Source: an uncultured bacterium (lineage in GTDB: Bacteria > Bacillota > Clostridia > Lachnospirales > Lachnospiraceae). From it: a DNA stretch of 51,000 bases. The notes under the pieces are model-generated. The model saw nothing but the letters and a program-made list of their open reading frames with translations, had not been told where the DNA came from and did not search any database. The position numbers and the translations under genes were made by a program. The stretch spans positions 1 through 51,000 of the forward strand of contig CAJMMS010000007.1 in assembly GCA_905214675.1 (NCBI GenBank), read 5' to 3'. Numbering within the stretch: position 1 is the first letter of the stretch; each line of letters starts with the position of its first letter. Shown piece after piece: positions 35,001 through 43,482 of the stretch.

Positions 35001-38000
35001 ACCGCAGATGACAGCAAGCTGCTCGGCGAGACCATCGACGTTTACAATGAAAACAACTTCCTGAATCTGAATGATTTTGACGTAACATGGACACTGACTG
35101 AGGACGGCAAAGAGATCGGTTCCGGTACACTTTCTGCGGAAGATACCGATATTGCAGGCAGAGAGAGCGGAACGATCAAAGTTCCTTATCGCGCATCCAT
35201 GCCGGAAGAGAAGAAAGCAGGAGCAGAGTATTATCTGAACCTGTCTGTACAGCTCAAAGAGGATACCGAATGGGCAAAAGCAGGACATGAGGTTGCTTAC
35301 GAGCAGTTCCAGGTTCCGGCAGAAGTCACAAAAGTAGAGCCGACAGTCGATACAAACGTAACTGTAGATCAGAGTGAAGAAGATGTGATCAAAGTTTCCG
35401 GTACAGATTTCAGCTTCGAAGTAGAGAAAGCAACCGGAACACTGAAAAACTATAAATACAAAAACGAAACACTGCTGACAAGCGGCCCGGTTCCGAATTA
35501 CTGGAGAGGTCTGCTGAACAACGATAACGGCAACTATGACGGCAACTGGAAGAATGTCAACAAAAATGTAACGGCTTCTGATATTACAGTTGGAACAAAC
35601 GATGCAGGACAGAAGACGATCAGCGTCACACTGGCAAGTGCAAGTCAGGCAAACCTGCAGCAGACGATGGTTTATACCGTAGATGGAAGCGGTGCAGTGA
35701 CGGTAGAAGCAACCGTAGATGCAACCGGCACGAGCCTTGGACGTTACGTCCGTATCGGTACCGTTATGGAACTGCCGGAAGGATATGAAAACGTAGAATG
35801 GTATGGTAACGGTCCGGTAGAGTCCATGTGGGACAGAGAAGATTTCGCAACGGTTGGAAGATATACCAACACCGTATCCGGAATGTTCTATCCGTACCTG
35901 GATACACAGGATACCGGCACGATCACCGGAGTAAAATGGTTTACCGTAACCAACCCATCTGCAAACGGTGCAATGGCGATCGCAGCAACGGATACCGTAG
36001 AAGCATCTGCCCTGCATTTCACAGTAGATGATCTGGATCAGGCACAGCATCCATATGAACTGACCAAACTGGATTCCACGATCCTGACAGTAAACTATCG
36101 TTCACAGGGAACCGGAAACAAGAGCTGCGGTCAGGATACACTTTCCGCATACCTGCTTCCGAACGACAAAGCTTATACTTATGAGTACACCATGGTACCA
36201 TATACCACAAAAGATAACGATCCGATGGACGTAACACGTGCATACCGCACCGTAGCATCTGTTTCTGAGGATGATATCATTAAAGCAGCGGCAGAAGAAC
36301 TGAATGCTAAGATTGATGAAATTGATGAACTTTATGTACAGAGAGCCAGTGATGCAACAGAACTTCAGAACATGCTCGTATCTTACAATGCGCTGGCAGA
36401 AGAAGGTAAGGCTCTGGTAGGTGAATTCCGTTATCAGAAACTGCAGGAGGCAATCGCGCTGGCAAAGAAATTTGCAGAGACGGAAGATGCAGCGGTTGTT
36501 GTACAAGACAAGAGTGCAAATCATTATGATATGGATATCAGTGCAGCAGCTACAGCAAATATTGCAGAAAAAGACGGTGAAGTCGGATTTAACGGACATG
36601 CAGATGTTCCGGGTGAAGCAGCAAATACAACGTTCAACAGTCTGATCGGGGGAAATAAAGCCTTTACAATTGAAGCTGTATTTAATCCGAATAATGTAGG
36701 ATACAATGGTGCTGACTACAATATGATCGCATCAAAAGGTGATAGCAGTGCGGCATTCCGTGTTTCTGAGCAGACGGTGTACTTCTTTATCAAGAATACG
36801 AATGGAAGCTGGAAGACCGTACAGGTTCCTCTTACTTCAGAAGAAATGAACCAGTGGCTGCATGTAGCAGCAGTTTACGATGGAAACAATATTTCTGTTT
36901 ATGTAGAAGGAAAAGAAATGGTAACCACACAGAATGTGGGAAGCGTAGCTACAACGACCTATCCGCTTGGTATCGGATATTGTCCGGAGACACAACGTCT
37001 TTCTTCCGGATATCTGAAGAACATCCGTGTTTACTCAGCAGCACTGAGTAAAGATGATCTGGATAACGGAACTTACAAAGCAGACAACGAAAAGACAGTA
37101 CTGTGGTATGACTTCGATGAGTATAAATACAATAACATCAATATGTCTGCAACGGGTGTACATGTTTCGACAGATGCTCTGGAACTGAAAGAGGCAGAGA
37201 GTGCACAGGTAAGTGCAGCAATCGCACCATACTACGCAAAAGGCAAACTTGTATTTACCTCAGAAGATGAAACAGTAGCAACGGTAGATGACAAAGGCAA
37301 TGTAAAAGCAGTCAAAGCTGGTGAGACCAAGATCAAAGTTTCTGTAAAAGACAGCGATGTATATGCAGAGATTTCCGTAAAAGTAAACGGTGAACCGGTT
37401 GTAGAAAAACCGATCACAGGAGTTTCTGTAAAAGCAGACAAGAGCGAACTGAAAGTCGGTGAAACTGCAAAACTGACCGCAGCGATCACTCCGGAAGATA
37501 CGACAGACAGCAAAGATCTGAAGTATGAATCCAGTGATAAAGCAGTCGCAGAAGTAAGCGACACAGGCGTGGTAACCGCAAAGGCAGCCGGAGAAGCAAC
37601 CATCACCGTAAGCAGCGTGGCAAGACCGGAAGTAAAAGCAACGGTTAAGATCACCGTAAAAGCAAAAGGAACGGATACACCGGATACGCCATCTACGGAT
37701 ACAACGACTACACCGTCTACCGAGAAACCATCCACACCGGAAGCACCAAAAGCAGTTCCTGCAAAAGGTTCAGTTCATAAGAGTGCAGATGGCGTACTGG
37801 CATTCAAAGTAACAAAATCAGATGCAAAGAATGGTACCGTAAGCGTAAGCAAACTTCTGAAGAAAACTGCGAAGAAAGTAATCATTCCGGCAACGGTAAC
37901 GATTGATGGTTATACGTTTAAAGTAACGGCTGTTGCAAACAACGTATTCAAAAATGCGAAAAAACTGAGAAGCGTTGTGATCGGTGCAAATGTCAAGAGC

Positions 38001-38216
38001 ATCGGCAAGAACAGCTTCAACAAGTGCCCGAAACTGGCAACAATCACCTTCAAGGGAATAAAAGCACCGAAGATCGGCAAAAATGCATTCAAGGCAGGAA
38101 AAGCGAAAGTAACGGTGAAAGTACCGAAGAAGATGAAGAAAACACAGCTTAACAAGCTGAAAAAAGCACTGAAAAAGAGCGGCGTTAAGAAAGCAGCTTA
38201 TAAGAAAACCAAATAA
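32034..38216 (+). CDS. Secreted multidomain GH2 beta-galactosidase
   Basis: A 2060-residue secreted glycoside hydrolase family 2 enzyme. A signal peptide (cleavage near VSA-AP) is followed by sugar-binding and Ig-like GH2 domains (about 130-470) and the TIM barrel, with acid/base Glu590 (STGNEN) and nucleophile Glu658 (CEYDHAMGN). A LamG-like domain (about 700-940) is inserted between barrel strand WDWVDQ (689-694) and the YGGDSGESPNDN loop (948 on), which are normally adjacent. The LacZ C-terminal beta domain follows (about 1120-1400), then a helical linker, a second LamG (about 1490-1690), two Big_2-like domains (about 1705-1880), a Pro/Thr linker, and a Lys-rich BspA-type leucine-rich end. 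No sortase signal is present. It probably releases galactose outside the cell for the Mgl importer. Confidence 0.93.
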   Translation: MKWRKVMAFSLAASMIAGQAVSAAPVAEAASESALQTQADSKSNTNASYTDPWTKTAVPNQAAKVTSDVDKTKFTHKEWTGETYTDVDGNQVKAADVYGINTEQASTFATTNVVYDSVDKAIKGAKDYDKAASKYVQFLTGKDQADWSLVVLQNQALAQGDAYKDFYKTDYKATTDDWKTDLQLPCSWTRQGFDFSIYTNVTMPWQSKYDSGVNAPNAPTNYNPVGLYRKTFDVTDDMKAANGRVYLSFQGVESSYYVYVNGKEVGYSEDSYSPHSFDITDYLTEDGKDNLLAVEVHKFCDGTWMEDQDMYYDGGIFRDVYLYSAPLVHIQDYKVETDLDENYENATMNLNVTVANASQAAAEGYKVDVRLYDQDGNMFVNDMTMELDTVLAADGDTDGTASVTGSKLVLSPELWSAETPNLYTMVLSLYDSKTGTYMGSVSQQLGFREIEFTKSEVDTNGNRTTTDSEYKPITINGKQLLLKGTNRHDTDPEYGKYVPHETQEEDIKLMKQYNLNALRTSHYSNDEYLYYLCDKYGIYVMGETNLESHALMNQGEKQANFKNLAMDRTVTAFNRLKNRTSIVMWSTGNENHYSSSASYANGMFYDLIWYFKNNDSTRPVHSESSDGNNGTDMRSNMYPSVDTLYSRASANMPYVLCEYDHAMGNAVGNLKEYWDAIRSSDNMLGGFIWDWVDQSRILSLDNLPQSYVVTEKKDGVVGSASINSVNENPDSAALTSKSANGYALFDSDKYNEALSGSGKSFTVEVICKPASDGSDKVLMAKGDYQFALKTNSDKNLEFFAYYNNSWNSVTAVKPADWVGKWHQVVATYDKGAIKIYCDGELIGSGNGNTTIASSSVALGVGCSADNGRTFDGEISIGRVYNRALSLEEINAQNSTTPTITEKSDDVLLWADFSGLTVDESSKPYDYYADTDAHTNLYSDEIKGNFYGYGGDSGESPNDNSFCVNGLVSPDRDVQPELYEVKYQYQSVWFTADDSKLLGETIDVYNENNFLNLNDFDVTWTLTEDGKEIGSGTLSAEDTDIAGRESGTIKVPYRASMPEEKKAGAEYYLNLSVQLKEDTEWAKAGHEVAYEQFQVPAEVTKVEPTVDTNVTVDQSEEDVIKVSGTDFSFEVEKATGTLKNYKYKNETLLTSGPVPNYWRGLLNNDNGNYDGNWKNVNKNVTASDITVGTNDAGQKTISVTLASASQANLQQTMVYTVDGSGAVTVEATVDATGTSLGRYVRIGTVMELPEGYENVEWYGNGPVESMWDREDFATVGRYTNTVSGMFYPYLDTQDTGTITGVKWFTVTNPSANGAMAIAATDTVEASALHFTVDDLDQAQHPYELTKLDSTILTVNYRSQGTGNKSCGQDTLSAYLLPNDKAYTYEYTMVPYTTKDNDPMDVTRAYRTVASVSEDDIIKAAAEELNAKIDEIDELYVQRASDATELQNMLVSYNALAEEGKALVGEFRYQKLQEAIALAKKFAETEDAAVVVQDKSANHYDMDISAAATANIAEKDGEVGFNGHADVPGEAANTTFNSLIGGNKAFTIEAVFNPNNVGYNGADYNMIASKGDSSAAFRVSEQTVYFFIKNTNGSWKTVQVPLTSEEMNQWLHVAAVYDGNNISVYVEGKEMVTTQNVGSVATTTYPLGIGYCPETQRLSSGYLKNIRVYSAALSKDDLDNGTYKADNEKTVLWYDFDEYKYNNINMSATGVHVSTDALELKEAESAQVSAAIAPYYAKGKLVFTSEDETVATVDDKGNVKAVKAGETKIKVSVKDSDVYAEISVKVNGEPVVEKPITGVSVKADKSELKVGETAKLTAAITPEDTTDSKDLKYESSDKAVAEVSDTGVVTAKAAGEATITVSSVARPEVKATVKITVKAKGTDTPDTPSTDTTTTPSTEKPSTPEAPKAVPAKGSVHKSADGVLAFKVTKSDAKNGTVSVSKLLKKTAKKVIIPATVTIDGYTFKVTAVANNVFKNAKKLRSVVIGANVKSIGKNSFNKCPKLATITFKGIKAPKIGKNAFKAGKAKVTVKVPKKMKKTQLNKLKKALKKSGVKKAAYKKTK

Positions 38217-38258
38217 GGATGCAGGGTTCAAAGTTCTTTTGTACCAGGCATAACAAAA

Positions 38259-38289
38259 ACAGAGTCCCGGTTTCGGGGCTCTGTTTTTT
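38259..38289. terminator. Bidirectional terminator after the beta-galactosidase
   Basis: ACAGAGTCCCG pairs with CGGGGCTCTGT around GTTT, followed by six T and preceded by five A. It serves both the plus-strand galactosidase gene and the convergent minus-strand gene. Confidence 0.92.
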
Positions 38290-38342
38290 GCAGCAGATGT
38301 GAGGTAATTTCCGATTTTTCAGGCGGGAGCGATCTTATTGGA

Positions 38343-38852
38343 TCATCTGCAATACCAGACCTGATCTTTGCGCAGCCTTCTGGATGCAAAACAGGAACAA
38401 AGACCGGTAAAGGCTCCGGTCAGGATGCCGCTGATCGTCAGTATCGGAAGATAAACGAGAATACTGGCGGAGCGCAGGATCACCATGGCGATACAGATCT
38501 GTCCGAGGTTGTGGAACATGGCACCAATGATGCTGATAAAGACCATCTGTTTTTTGCCAAGCAGCCGAAAAAGCAGTGCCATCGCTGCGAAACAGAAGAG
38601 TCCGCCGCACAGGCTGTAGGAAAAGGACACCATCTGTCCGGTTACCATGCTGGCAATCGTGATGCGCATCAGCAGTACACACAGGGCATCCTTCCAGCCG
38701 GCATAGTACAGAAGCCATAAAGTAACAACATTTGCCAGTCCAAGCTTGATGCCGGGAATCGGGGCAAGCGGCGGAAGCATCGCTTCCACGACAAAGATCG
38801 TCAGGGCGATGGTCGTATACATCGCCAGAAAAGTCATATGTTTTACTTTCAT
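38343..38852 (-). CDS. Gx transporter family membrane protein (heptaprenyl diphosphate synthase component I-like)
   Basis: A 169-residue integral membrane protein with about five helices. It resembles the family annotated both as Gx transporter and as heptaprenyl diphosphate synthase component I (PIPGIKLGLANVVTLWLLYYAG near the N-terminus is the recognisable motif). The start at 38852 is chosen because GGAG lies seven bases upstream; starts at 38864 and 38885 lack a site. ECF S-component-like topology suggests small-molecule transport, and the prenyl synthase name is probably historical. Its usual partner (NusG/FMN-binding or Rnf-like genes) is not adjacent. Confidence 0.78.
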   Translation of the reverse strand: MKVKHMTFLAMYTTIALTIFVVEAMLPPLAPIPGIKLGLANVVTLWLLYYAGWKDALCVLLMRITIASMVTGQMVSFSYSLCGGLFCFAAMALLFRLLGKKQMVFISIIGAMFHNLGQICIAMVILRSASILVYLPILTISGILTGAFTGLCSCFASRRLRKDQVWYCR

Positions 38853-39031
38853 AAAAAACTCCATTCCGTCGCTTTTGGGCGACAAGGTTCGACAAAACTA
38901 ACTGCATTATAGCAAAACCAGACCGGTATAGCAAGAATATTAGAAATTTTTAATCGGCAGTTTATTGATTTTCCAGCCAGAGCGTATTAAGATATTACGC
39001 ATAGGTTAAAACAGAAAGGGCATATGGTATT

Positions 39032-39427
39032 ATGAAAGAAAAATTTGCAAAATTTATGCAGGGCAGATATGGGATTGACAATTTCTCACGCTTTCTTCTG
39101 GCGGTCGCAGTGGCATGTATGCTGTGCTCCGCTCTGCTGCACGCACCGGCACTGAATTATATCTGCTGGATTTTACTGTTTTGTCTGTATTTCCGGATGT
39201 TTTCCAAAAATATCAAAAAACGCTGCGAAGAAGAACGGATGTATATGGAAGCGAAGGACAGACTGCTCCGTTTCTGCAAAGGGGATAAAAGTATCATAAG
39301 CGATTCGAAAACGCACAAGATCTATCGCTGTCCGCAGTGCAGGCAGAAGATCCGTGTGCCGAGAGGAAAAGGAAAGATAGAGATCACCTGTCCGACCTGC
39401 CGCACGAAATTTATCAAACGCACCTGA
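39032..39427 (+). CDS. Small membrane protein with C-terminal zinc ribbon
   Basis: A 131-residue protein with two close membrane helices (about 20-58), then a charged stretch and a cytoplasmic zinc ribbon with CPQC (residues about 100-103) and CPTC (about 119-122). No further family was recognised. Proteins of this shape are widespread in Lachnospiraceae without known function. It stands alone, with a dispersed repeat right after its stop. Confidence 0.78.
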   Translation: MKEKFAKFMQGRYGIDNFSRFLLAVAVACMLCSALLHAPALNYICWILLFCLYFRMFSKNIKKRCEEERMYMEAKDRLLRFCKGDKSIISDSKTHKIYRCPQCRQKIRVPRGKGKIEITCPTCRTKFIKRT

Positions 39428-39435
39428 GCATGCAG

Positions 39436-39490
39436 CCGGCAAAGCTGACCAGAATCGCCTGCCAGGTCTTACGTGCGTCTGACCTGAAAT
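39436..39490 (+). repeat. Dispersed repeat, copy B
   Basis: Positions 39439-39490 match the reverse complement of 50881-50932 at 46 of 52 positions, starting with GCAAAGCTGACCAGAATCGC. The copy lacks the left half seen in copy C, so it is partial. It fills much of the gap between the zinc-ribbon gene and the aminotransferase promoter; nothing else is seen in that gap. Confidence 0.85.
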
Positions 39491-39534
39491 TTGCCGTATA
39501 GCTGAATGACTGCTAAAATTTGCAGGAATTATGC

Positions 39535-39563
39535 TTGTATATCGCAGAAAAAAGTATTATACT
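39535..39563 (+). promoter_or_regulatory. Promoter of the branched-chain aminotransferase gene
   Basis: TTGTAT (39535-39540) and TATACT (39558-39563) are spaced by 17 bases. No T-box core is present in the 80-base leader, so tRNA-sensing control is not supported. Confidence 0.75.
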
Positions 39564-39645
39564 TAAGAACATATCAAAATACTTTGTCGGACTGTTGTAT
39601 CGAAGTGGAATGAAAAAGCAGCAGGGAAGGCGTTAGGAGGATAAC

Positions 39646-40668
39646 ATGGCAAAAAACATTGACTGGTCAGATCTTGGATTTGGCTATGTGAAAACAGATT
39701 ATCGTTACGTATCAAACTTTAAAGATGGTGCCTGGGATGAAGGTACTATGACCACCGATGATATGGTTACCATCAGCGAGTGTGCCTGTGTATTACAGTA
39801 TGCACAGACCGTATTTGAAGGCATGAAAGCATATACAACAGAGGACGGACGTATCGTTGTATTCCGCCCGGACCTGAACGCAGAGCGTATGGAGAATTCC
39901 GCAAAGAGACTGGAGATGCCGGTATTCCCGAAAGACCGTTTTGTAGATGCGATCGTAAAACTGGTGGAAGCCAACGCGGATTATGTACCGCCATATGGTT
40001 CCGGAGCTACCCTGTACATTCGTCCGTATATGTTCGGATCAAACGCTGTTATCGGTGTAAAACCGGCAGATGAGTATCAGTTCCGTGCATTCTGTACACC
40101 GGTAGGACCGTATTTCAAGGGCGGCGTAAAGCCGATCACGATCCGTGTCAGTGACTTCGACCGTGCAGCACCAAGAGGAACCGGACACATCAAAGCAGGT
40201 CTGAACTATGCGATGAGCCTGCATGCGATCATGGATGCACATCGTCAGGGATTTGATGAGAACATGTATCTGGATCCGGCTACCAGAACAAAAGTAGAAG
40301 AGACAGGCGGAGCAAACTTCCTGTTTGTTACAAAAGACAACAAAGTCGTAACACCGAAATCTGACAGTATCCTGCCATCCATCACACGCCGTTCTCTTGT
40401 TTATGTTGCAAAAGAATACCTGGGACTGGAAGTAGAAGAAAGAGAAGTTTACTTTGATGAAGTAAAAGATTTCGCAGAATGTGGACTGTGCGGAACAGCA
40501 GCCGTTATCTCACCGGTAGGAAAGATTGTAGACCATGGCAAAGAAATCTGCCTGCCAAGCGGTATGACAGAGATGGGTCCGGTTACCAGGAAGCTGTATG
40601 ATACACTGACCGGTATCCAGATGGGACGTCTGGAAGCACCGGAAGGCTGGATCAAAGTAATCCGCTAA
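39646..40668 (+). CDS. ilvE: Branched-chain amino acid aminotransferase
   Basis: A 340-residue fold-type IV PLP enzyme interconverting Leu, Ile, Val and their 2-oxo acids. It has QTVFEGMKAY, RPYMFGSN, GGVKPI, HIKAGLNYAMSL with the PLP-binding Lys, and VEETGGANFLFV followed by TPKSDSILPSITR. The length suits the longer IlvE type. A strong AGGAGG site precedes the start. It appears to be a single-gene unit with its own promoter. Confidence 0.95.
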   Translation: MAKNIDWSDLGFGYVKTDYRYVSNFKDGAWDEGTMTTDDMVTISECACVLQYAQTVFEGMKAYTTEDGRIVVFRPDLNAERMENSAKRLEMPVFPKDRFVDAIVKLVEANADYVPPYGSGATLYIRPYMFGSNAVIGVKPADEYQFRAFCTPVGPYFKGGVKPITIRVSDFDRAAPRGTGHIKAGLNYAMSLHAIMDAHRQGFDENMYLDPATRTKVEETGGANFLFVTKDNKVVTPKSDSILPSITRRSLVYVAKEYLGLEVEEREVYFDEVKDFAECGLCGTAAVISPVGKIVDHGKEICLPSGMTEMGPVTRKLYDTLTGIQMGRLEAPEGWIKVIR

Positions 40669-40710
40669 TTCAAAGATTACAATTTATTTACAAAAATGTG
40701 AAGAATTTGA

Positions 40711-40752
40711 GAACCACTCTTTGCTATAGTAATAGTGAGGGGTGGTTCTTTC
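40711..40752 (+). terminator. Weak terminator-like hairpin after ilvE
   Basis: GAACCAC (40711-40717) pairs with GTGGTTC (40742-40748) across a long 24-base AT-rich loop, followed by a short TTTCC run. The long loop makes it a weak terminator. Confidence 0.45.
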
Positions 40753-40800
40753 CAAATATAAGAAGTCCGGAGATGACGGAATTAAGACGGAGGAGATTTT

Positions 40801-41385
40801 ATGAGGATCATACTTGCATCCGCTTCGCCAAGAAGGAAAGAACTGTTAGAACAGGCAGGGATCGCGTTTGAAATCCAGATCGGAAATGCAAAGGAGTGCA
40901 TCACAAAAGAAGAACCAGGGGAGATTGTAGAAGAACTGTCGCTTGCCAAGGCGCAGAAAGTGGCAGAGGAAGTGACAGGAGATGCCGTGATCATAGGGGC
41001 AGATACGATCGTTGCCAAAGACAGAGAAATACTGGGTAAGCCGAAGGATGCTGCAGATGCGCATCGGATGCTTGCCCTGTTGCAGGGAAGAAAACATCAG
41101 GTTTATACGGGAGTAACACTGATACAGAAAAAAGGGGAGCGTCAGATCGTCCGTACTTTTCATGAGCGGACGGATGTTTTTATGTCACCGATGTGCGATG
41201 ATGAAATCGAAGCGTATATTGCCACAGGGGAGTCGTTTGACAAGGCAGGCAGTTACGGCATACAGGGACGGGCAGGGATTTTCGTAGAAAAAATAGAAGG
41301 GGATTATTATAATGTAGTCGGACTTCCGGTTTCCAGGCTTTACCATGAGTTAAAAAGACTGGAAACGGAGACGGCTGCACAATAA
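40801..41385 (+). CDS. Maf-family nucleoside triphosphate pyrophosphatase
   Basis: A 194-residue house-cleaning pyrophosphatase of the Maf/YhdE group. It has ASASPRRKELLEQAG at the N-terminus, ADTIVAKD with catalytic Asp, LGKPKDAADA and the SYGIQGRAG loop. It would remove non-canonical or dTTP/UTP-like nucleotides and has been linked to division arrest in Bacillus. A GGAGG site precedes it and the two-component genes follow 32 bases later. Confidence 0.93.
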   Translation: MRIILASASPRRKELLEQAGIAFEIQIGNAKECITKEEPGEIVEELSLAKAQKVAEEVTGDAVIIGADTIVAKDREILGKPKDAADAHRMLALLQGRKHQVYTGVTLIQKKGERQIVRTFHERTDVFMSPMCDDEIEAYIATGESFDKAGSYGIQGRAGIFVEKIEGDYYNVVGLPVSRLYHELKRLETETAAQ

Positions 41386-41417
41386 AAGGGACGTAAGGAA
41401 AGATACAGGGGGCAATT

Positions 41418-42077
41418 ATGGCGAACCGAATACTGGTTGTAGAAGATGATACGGCGATTTCAGAACTGATCTGCATGAACCTGGAAGTGACCGGCTACGA
41501 AGTCGTTCCGGTCATGGATGGCGATGAAGTGGAAGAAACGCTGGAAAAGCAAGAAGCATTTGATCTGGCACTGCTGGACATCATGCTTCCGGGAAAAGAC
41601 GGATTTGAGCTTCTGGAAGTGATGAAAGCATACGGCATACCAGTTATTTATATTACGGCAAAGGCAGATGTCAGTTCCAAGATCAAGGGACTGCGCTCCG
41701 GAGCAGAAGATTATATCGTAAAACCATTTGAAGTACTGGAGCTGCTGGTGCGGATCGAAAAAGTGCTGGAGCGTACCGGAAAACAAAGAGAGATCATACA
41801 GGTAAAGGATCTGGAGATCCATTTATCGGAGCATAAAGTGACACGGGGAGGGAAAGTGCTGAGCCTGAAACCGATGGAGTATGACTTGTTGGTGCTGCTG
41901 GCAAAAAACAAAAACGTAGCGTTTACCAGAGAACAGCTTCTGAATGAAGTGTGGGGAAGCAACTATCTGGGAGAGACCAGAACGATCGATGTGCATATCG
42001 GCCAGCTTCGGAAAAAACTGGATCTGGCAGATGTGATCAAGACCATTCCAAAGATTGGATACCGACTGGAGGAGTGA
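41418..42077 (+). CDS. OmpR-family response regulator
   Basis: A 219-residue regulator. The receiver domain (1-115) has EDD, phospho-acceptor Asp54 (ALLDIMLPG) and Lys in IVKPFE. The C-terminal winged helix (about 125-219) includes the EYDLLVLLAKN and RTIDVHIGQLRKKL helices. The cognate kinase begins just after its stop (ATG at 42079). Target genes cannot be told, but the lipoprotein downstream is a likely one. Confidence 0.95.
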   Translation: MANRILVVEDDTAISELICMNLEVTGYEVVPVMDGDEVEETLEKQEAFDLALLDIMLPGKDGFELLEVMKAYGIPVIYITAKADVSSKIKGLRSGAEDYIVKPFEVLELLVRIEKVLERTGKQREIIQVKDLEIHLSEHKVTRGGKVLSLKPMEYDLLVLLAKNKNVAFTREQLLNEVWGSNYLGETRTIDVHIGQLRKKLDLADVIKTIPKIGYRLEE

Positions 42078-42078
42078 C

Positions 42079-43473
42079 ATGAAACTCTGGCAGAAAATAT
42101 CACTGCTCACAGCAGCCATTCTGCTGATATCCATGGCAGTTTACGGTGGGATCACCGTATATGAAACAACTAATTATAACTTAAATCAGACACGCACAAC
42201 GGCGTCCAGGCAGGTAAGGACAACGGCCTATGCCCTTGGTCAGAGTCTGAGCAATGCAGATACACAGGAGATGAGCGATACGGCAAGGAAAGCTTATCTC
42301 CAGTTTTTGCTGCGCAGATATAGCTGCCGCGATTATATGCTTCTGCAGGACTGGGAGCTGGCGGCAAATACGACCAACTATGAACTGACCGGAAATGCAC
42401 TGAAGCAGTTTGATACCTGGGAGCCGGTCGCGGCATTTCAGAAACGAAATGGGAAGCATCTGATGATCGTCGGACAGAAAATACCGGTTTCGGACGGCAG
42501 CAAAGGCTCTTATCAGTTGCTTCTGGTACGGGATATTTCGGAAATTTACAACAATGTACTGACGCAGATCGGGATGTTTCTGGTATTTTTGGGGATCATT
42601 GTAGCAGTAGCGATCAATGCGGTATTCTGGATCATCCGCCGGATGCTCAAACCGCTGCGTGACCTTCGTGAAACTGCAGGGGCGATCAGCCAGGGACAGC
42701 TTACCCGGCGTGTGCGCGTGCGTTCAAACGATGAAGTAGGTGCACTGAGCGTATCTTTTAATCAGATGGCAGACCAGATAGAATACCAGATGGAAGAACT
42801 GGAGCAGGTGTCCGAACGAAGAAAACAGCTTCTTGGAAGTCTGGCACACGAACTGAAAACACCGATGACATCGATCATCGGCTATTCGGACACCCTTCTG
42901 CATGTGCGGATCAACGAAGAACAGCAGAAAAAGGCACTGACGCATATCAACAATGAATGCCGCAGGCTGGAACGACTGTCCGGGAAAATGATGAATCTGC
43001 TGGAACTATATAATAATGAAACAATCCACATGGAAGCATATCCGGTGGCAGAGCTTCTGAAAAAAGTGGCAGAGCTGGAGAAATACCATCTGGAAGAAAA
43101 AGGGATCGTGCTGGAAACCAGAAGTGATGATACCAGGCTTGTGATGGATGTGGATCTGATGGAAAGCCTTCTGATCAATCTGATCGACAATGCCATGAAA
43201 GCATCAAAAGAAGGAGATACGATCCGTGTAGAAGCAAAAGATGGCTGTATTTTTGTGGAAGATCACGGAAAAGGGATCGCAGCAGAAGAGATTCCGAAAA
43301 TCACCGAAGCCTTTTATATGGTAGACAAATCCAGAAGCAAAAAAGCAGGCGGGATCGGGCTTGGACTGGCACTTTGTACACAGATCGTAAAACTGCATCA
43401 TGCAAAAATGGGAATTACCAGTGAACCGGGAAAAGGCACACAGATACGGGTTGTATTTCCACGGCAGGAATAA
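42079..43473 (+). CDS. Sensor histidine kinase
   Basis: A 464-residue membrane kinase partner of the OmpR-type regulator. The start at 42079 follows GGAGGAG. It has helix 1 (about 8-28), an extracellular domain (about 30-160), helix 2 (about 165-188), HAMP (about 190-245), HisKA with His257 (LAHELKTPM) and HATPase with NLIDNAMKA, GKGI and GGIGLGLAL. It is intact with no missing box. Confidence 0.95.
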   Translation: MKLWQKISLLTAAILLISMAVYGGITVYETTNYNLNQTRTTASRQVRTTAYALGQSLSNADTQEMSDTARKAYLQFLLRRYSCRDYMLLQDWELAANTTNYELTGNALKQFDTWEPVAAFQKRNGKHLMIVGQKIPVSDGSKGSYQLLLVRDISEIYNNVLTQIGMFLVFLGIIVAVAINAVFWIIRRMLKPLRDLRETAGAISQGQLTRRVRVRSNDEVGALSVSFNQMADQIEYQMEELEQVSERRKQLLGSLAHELKTPMTSIIGYSDTLLHVRINEEQQKKALTHINNECRRLERLSGKMMNLLELYNNETIHMEAYPVAELLKKVAELEKYHLEEKGIVLETRSDDTRLVMDVDLMESLLINLIDNAMKASKEGDTIRVEAKDGCIFVEDHGKGIAAEEIPKITEAFYMVDKSRSKKAGGIGLGLALCTQIVKLHHAKMGITSEPGKGTQIRVVFPRQE

Positions 43474-43482
43474 GGAGATATT

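Noticed and set aside
34845..36050. 401-codon minus-strand open frame within the beta-galactosidase
   Set aside because: Antisense shadow of strongly biased codons in a conserved GH2 domain; Cys/Phe/Ile-rich translation without domain features.
39430..39645. T-box leader ahead of the branched-chain aminotransferase
   Set aside because: No T-box core motif and no terminator in the leader; part of the gap is a dispersed repeat and the rest a plain promoter.
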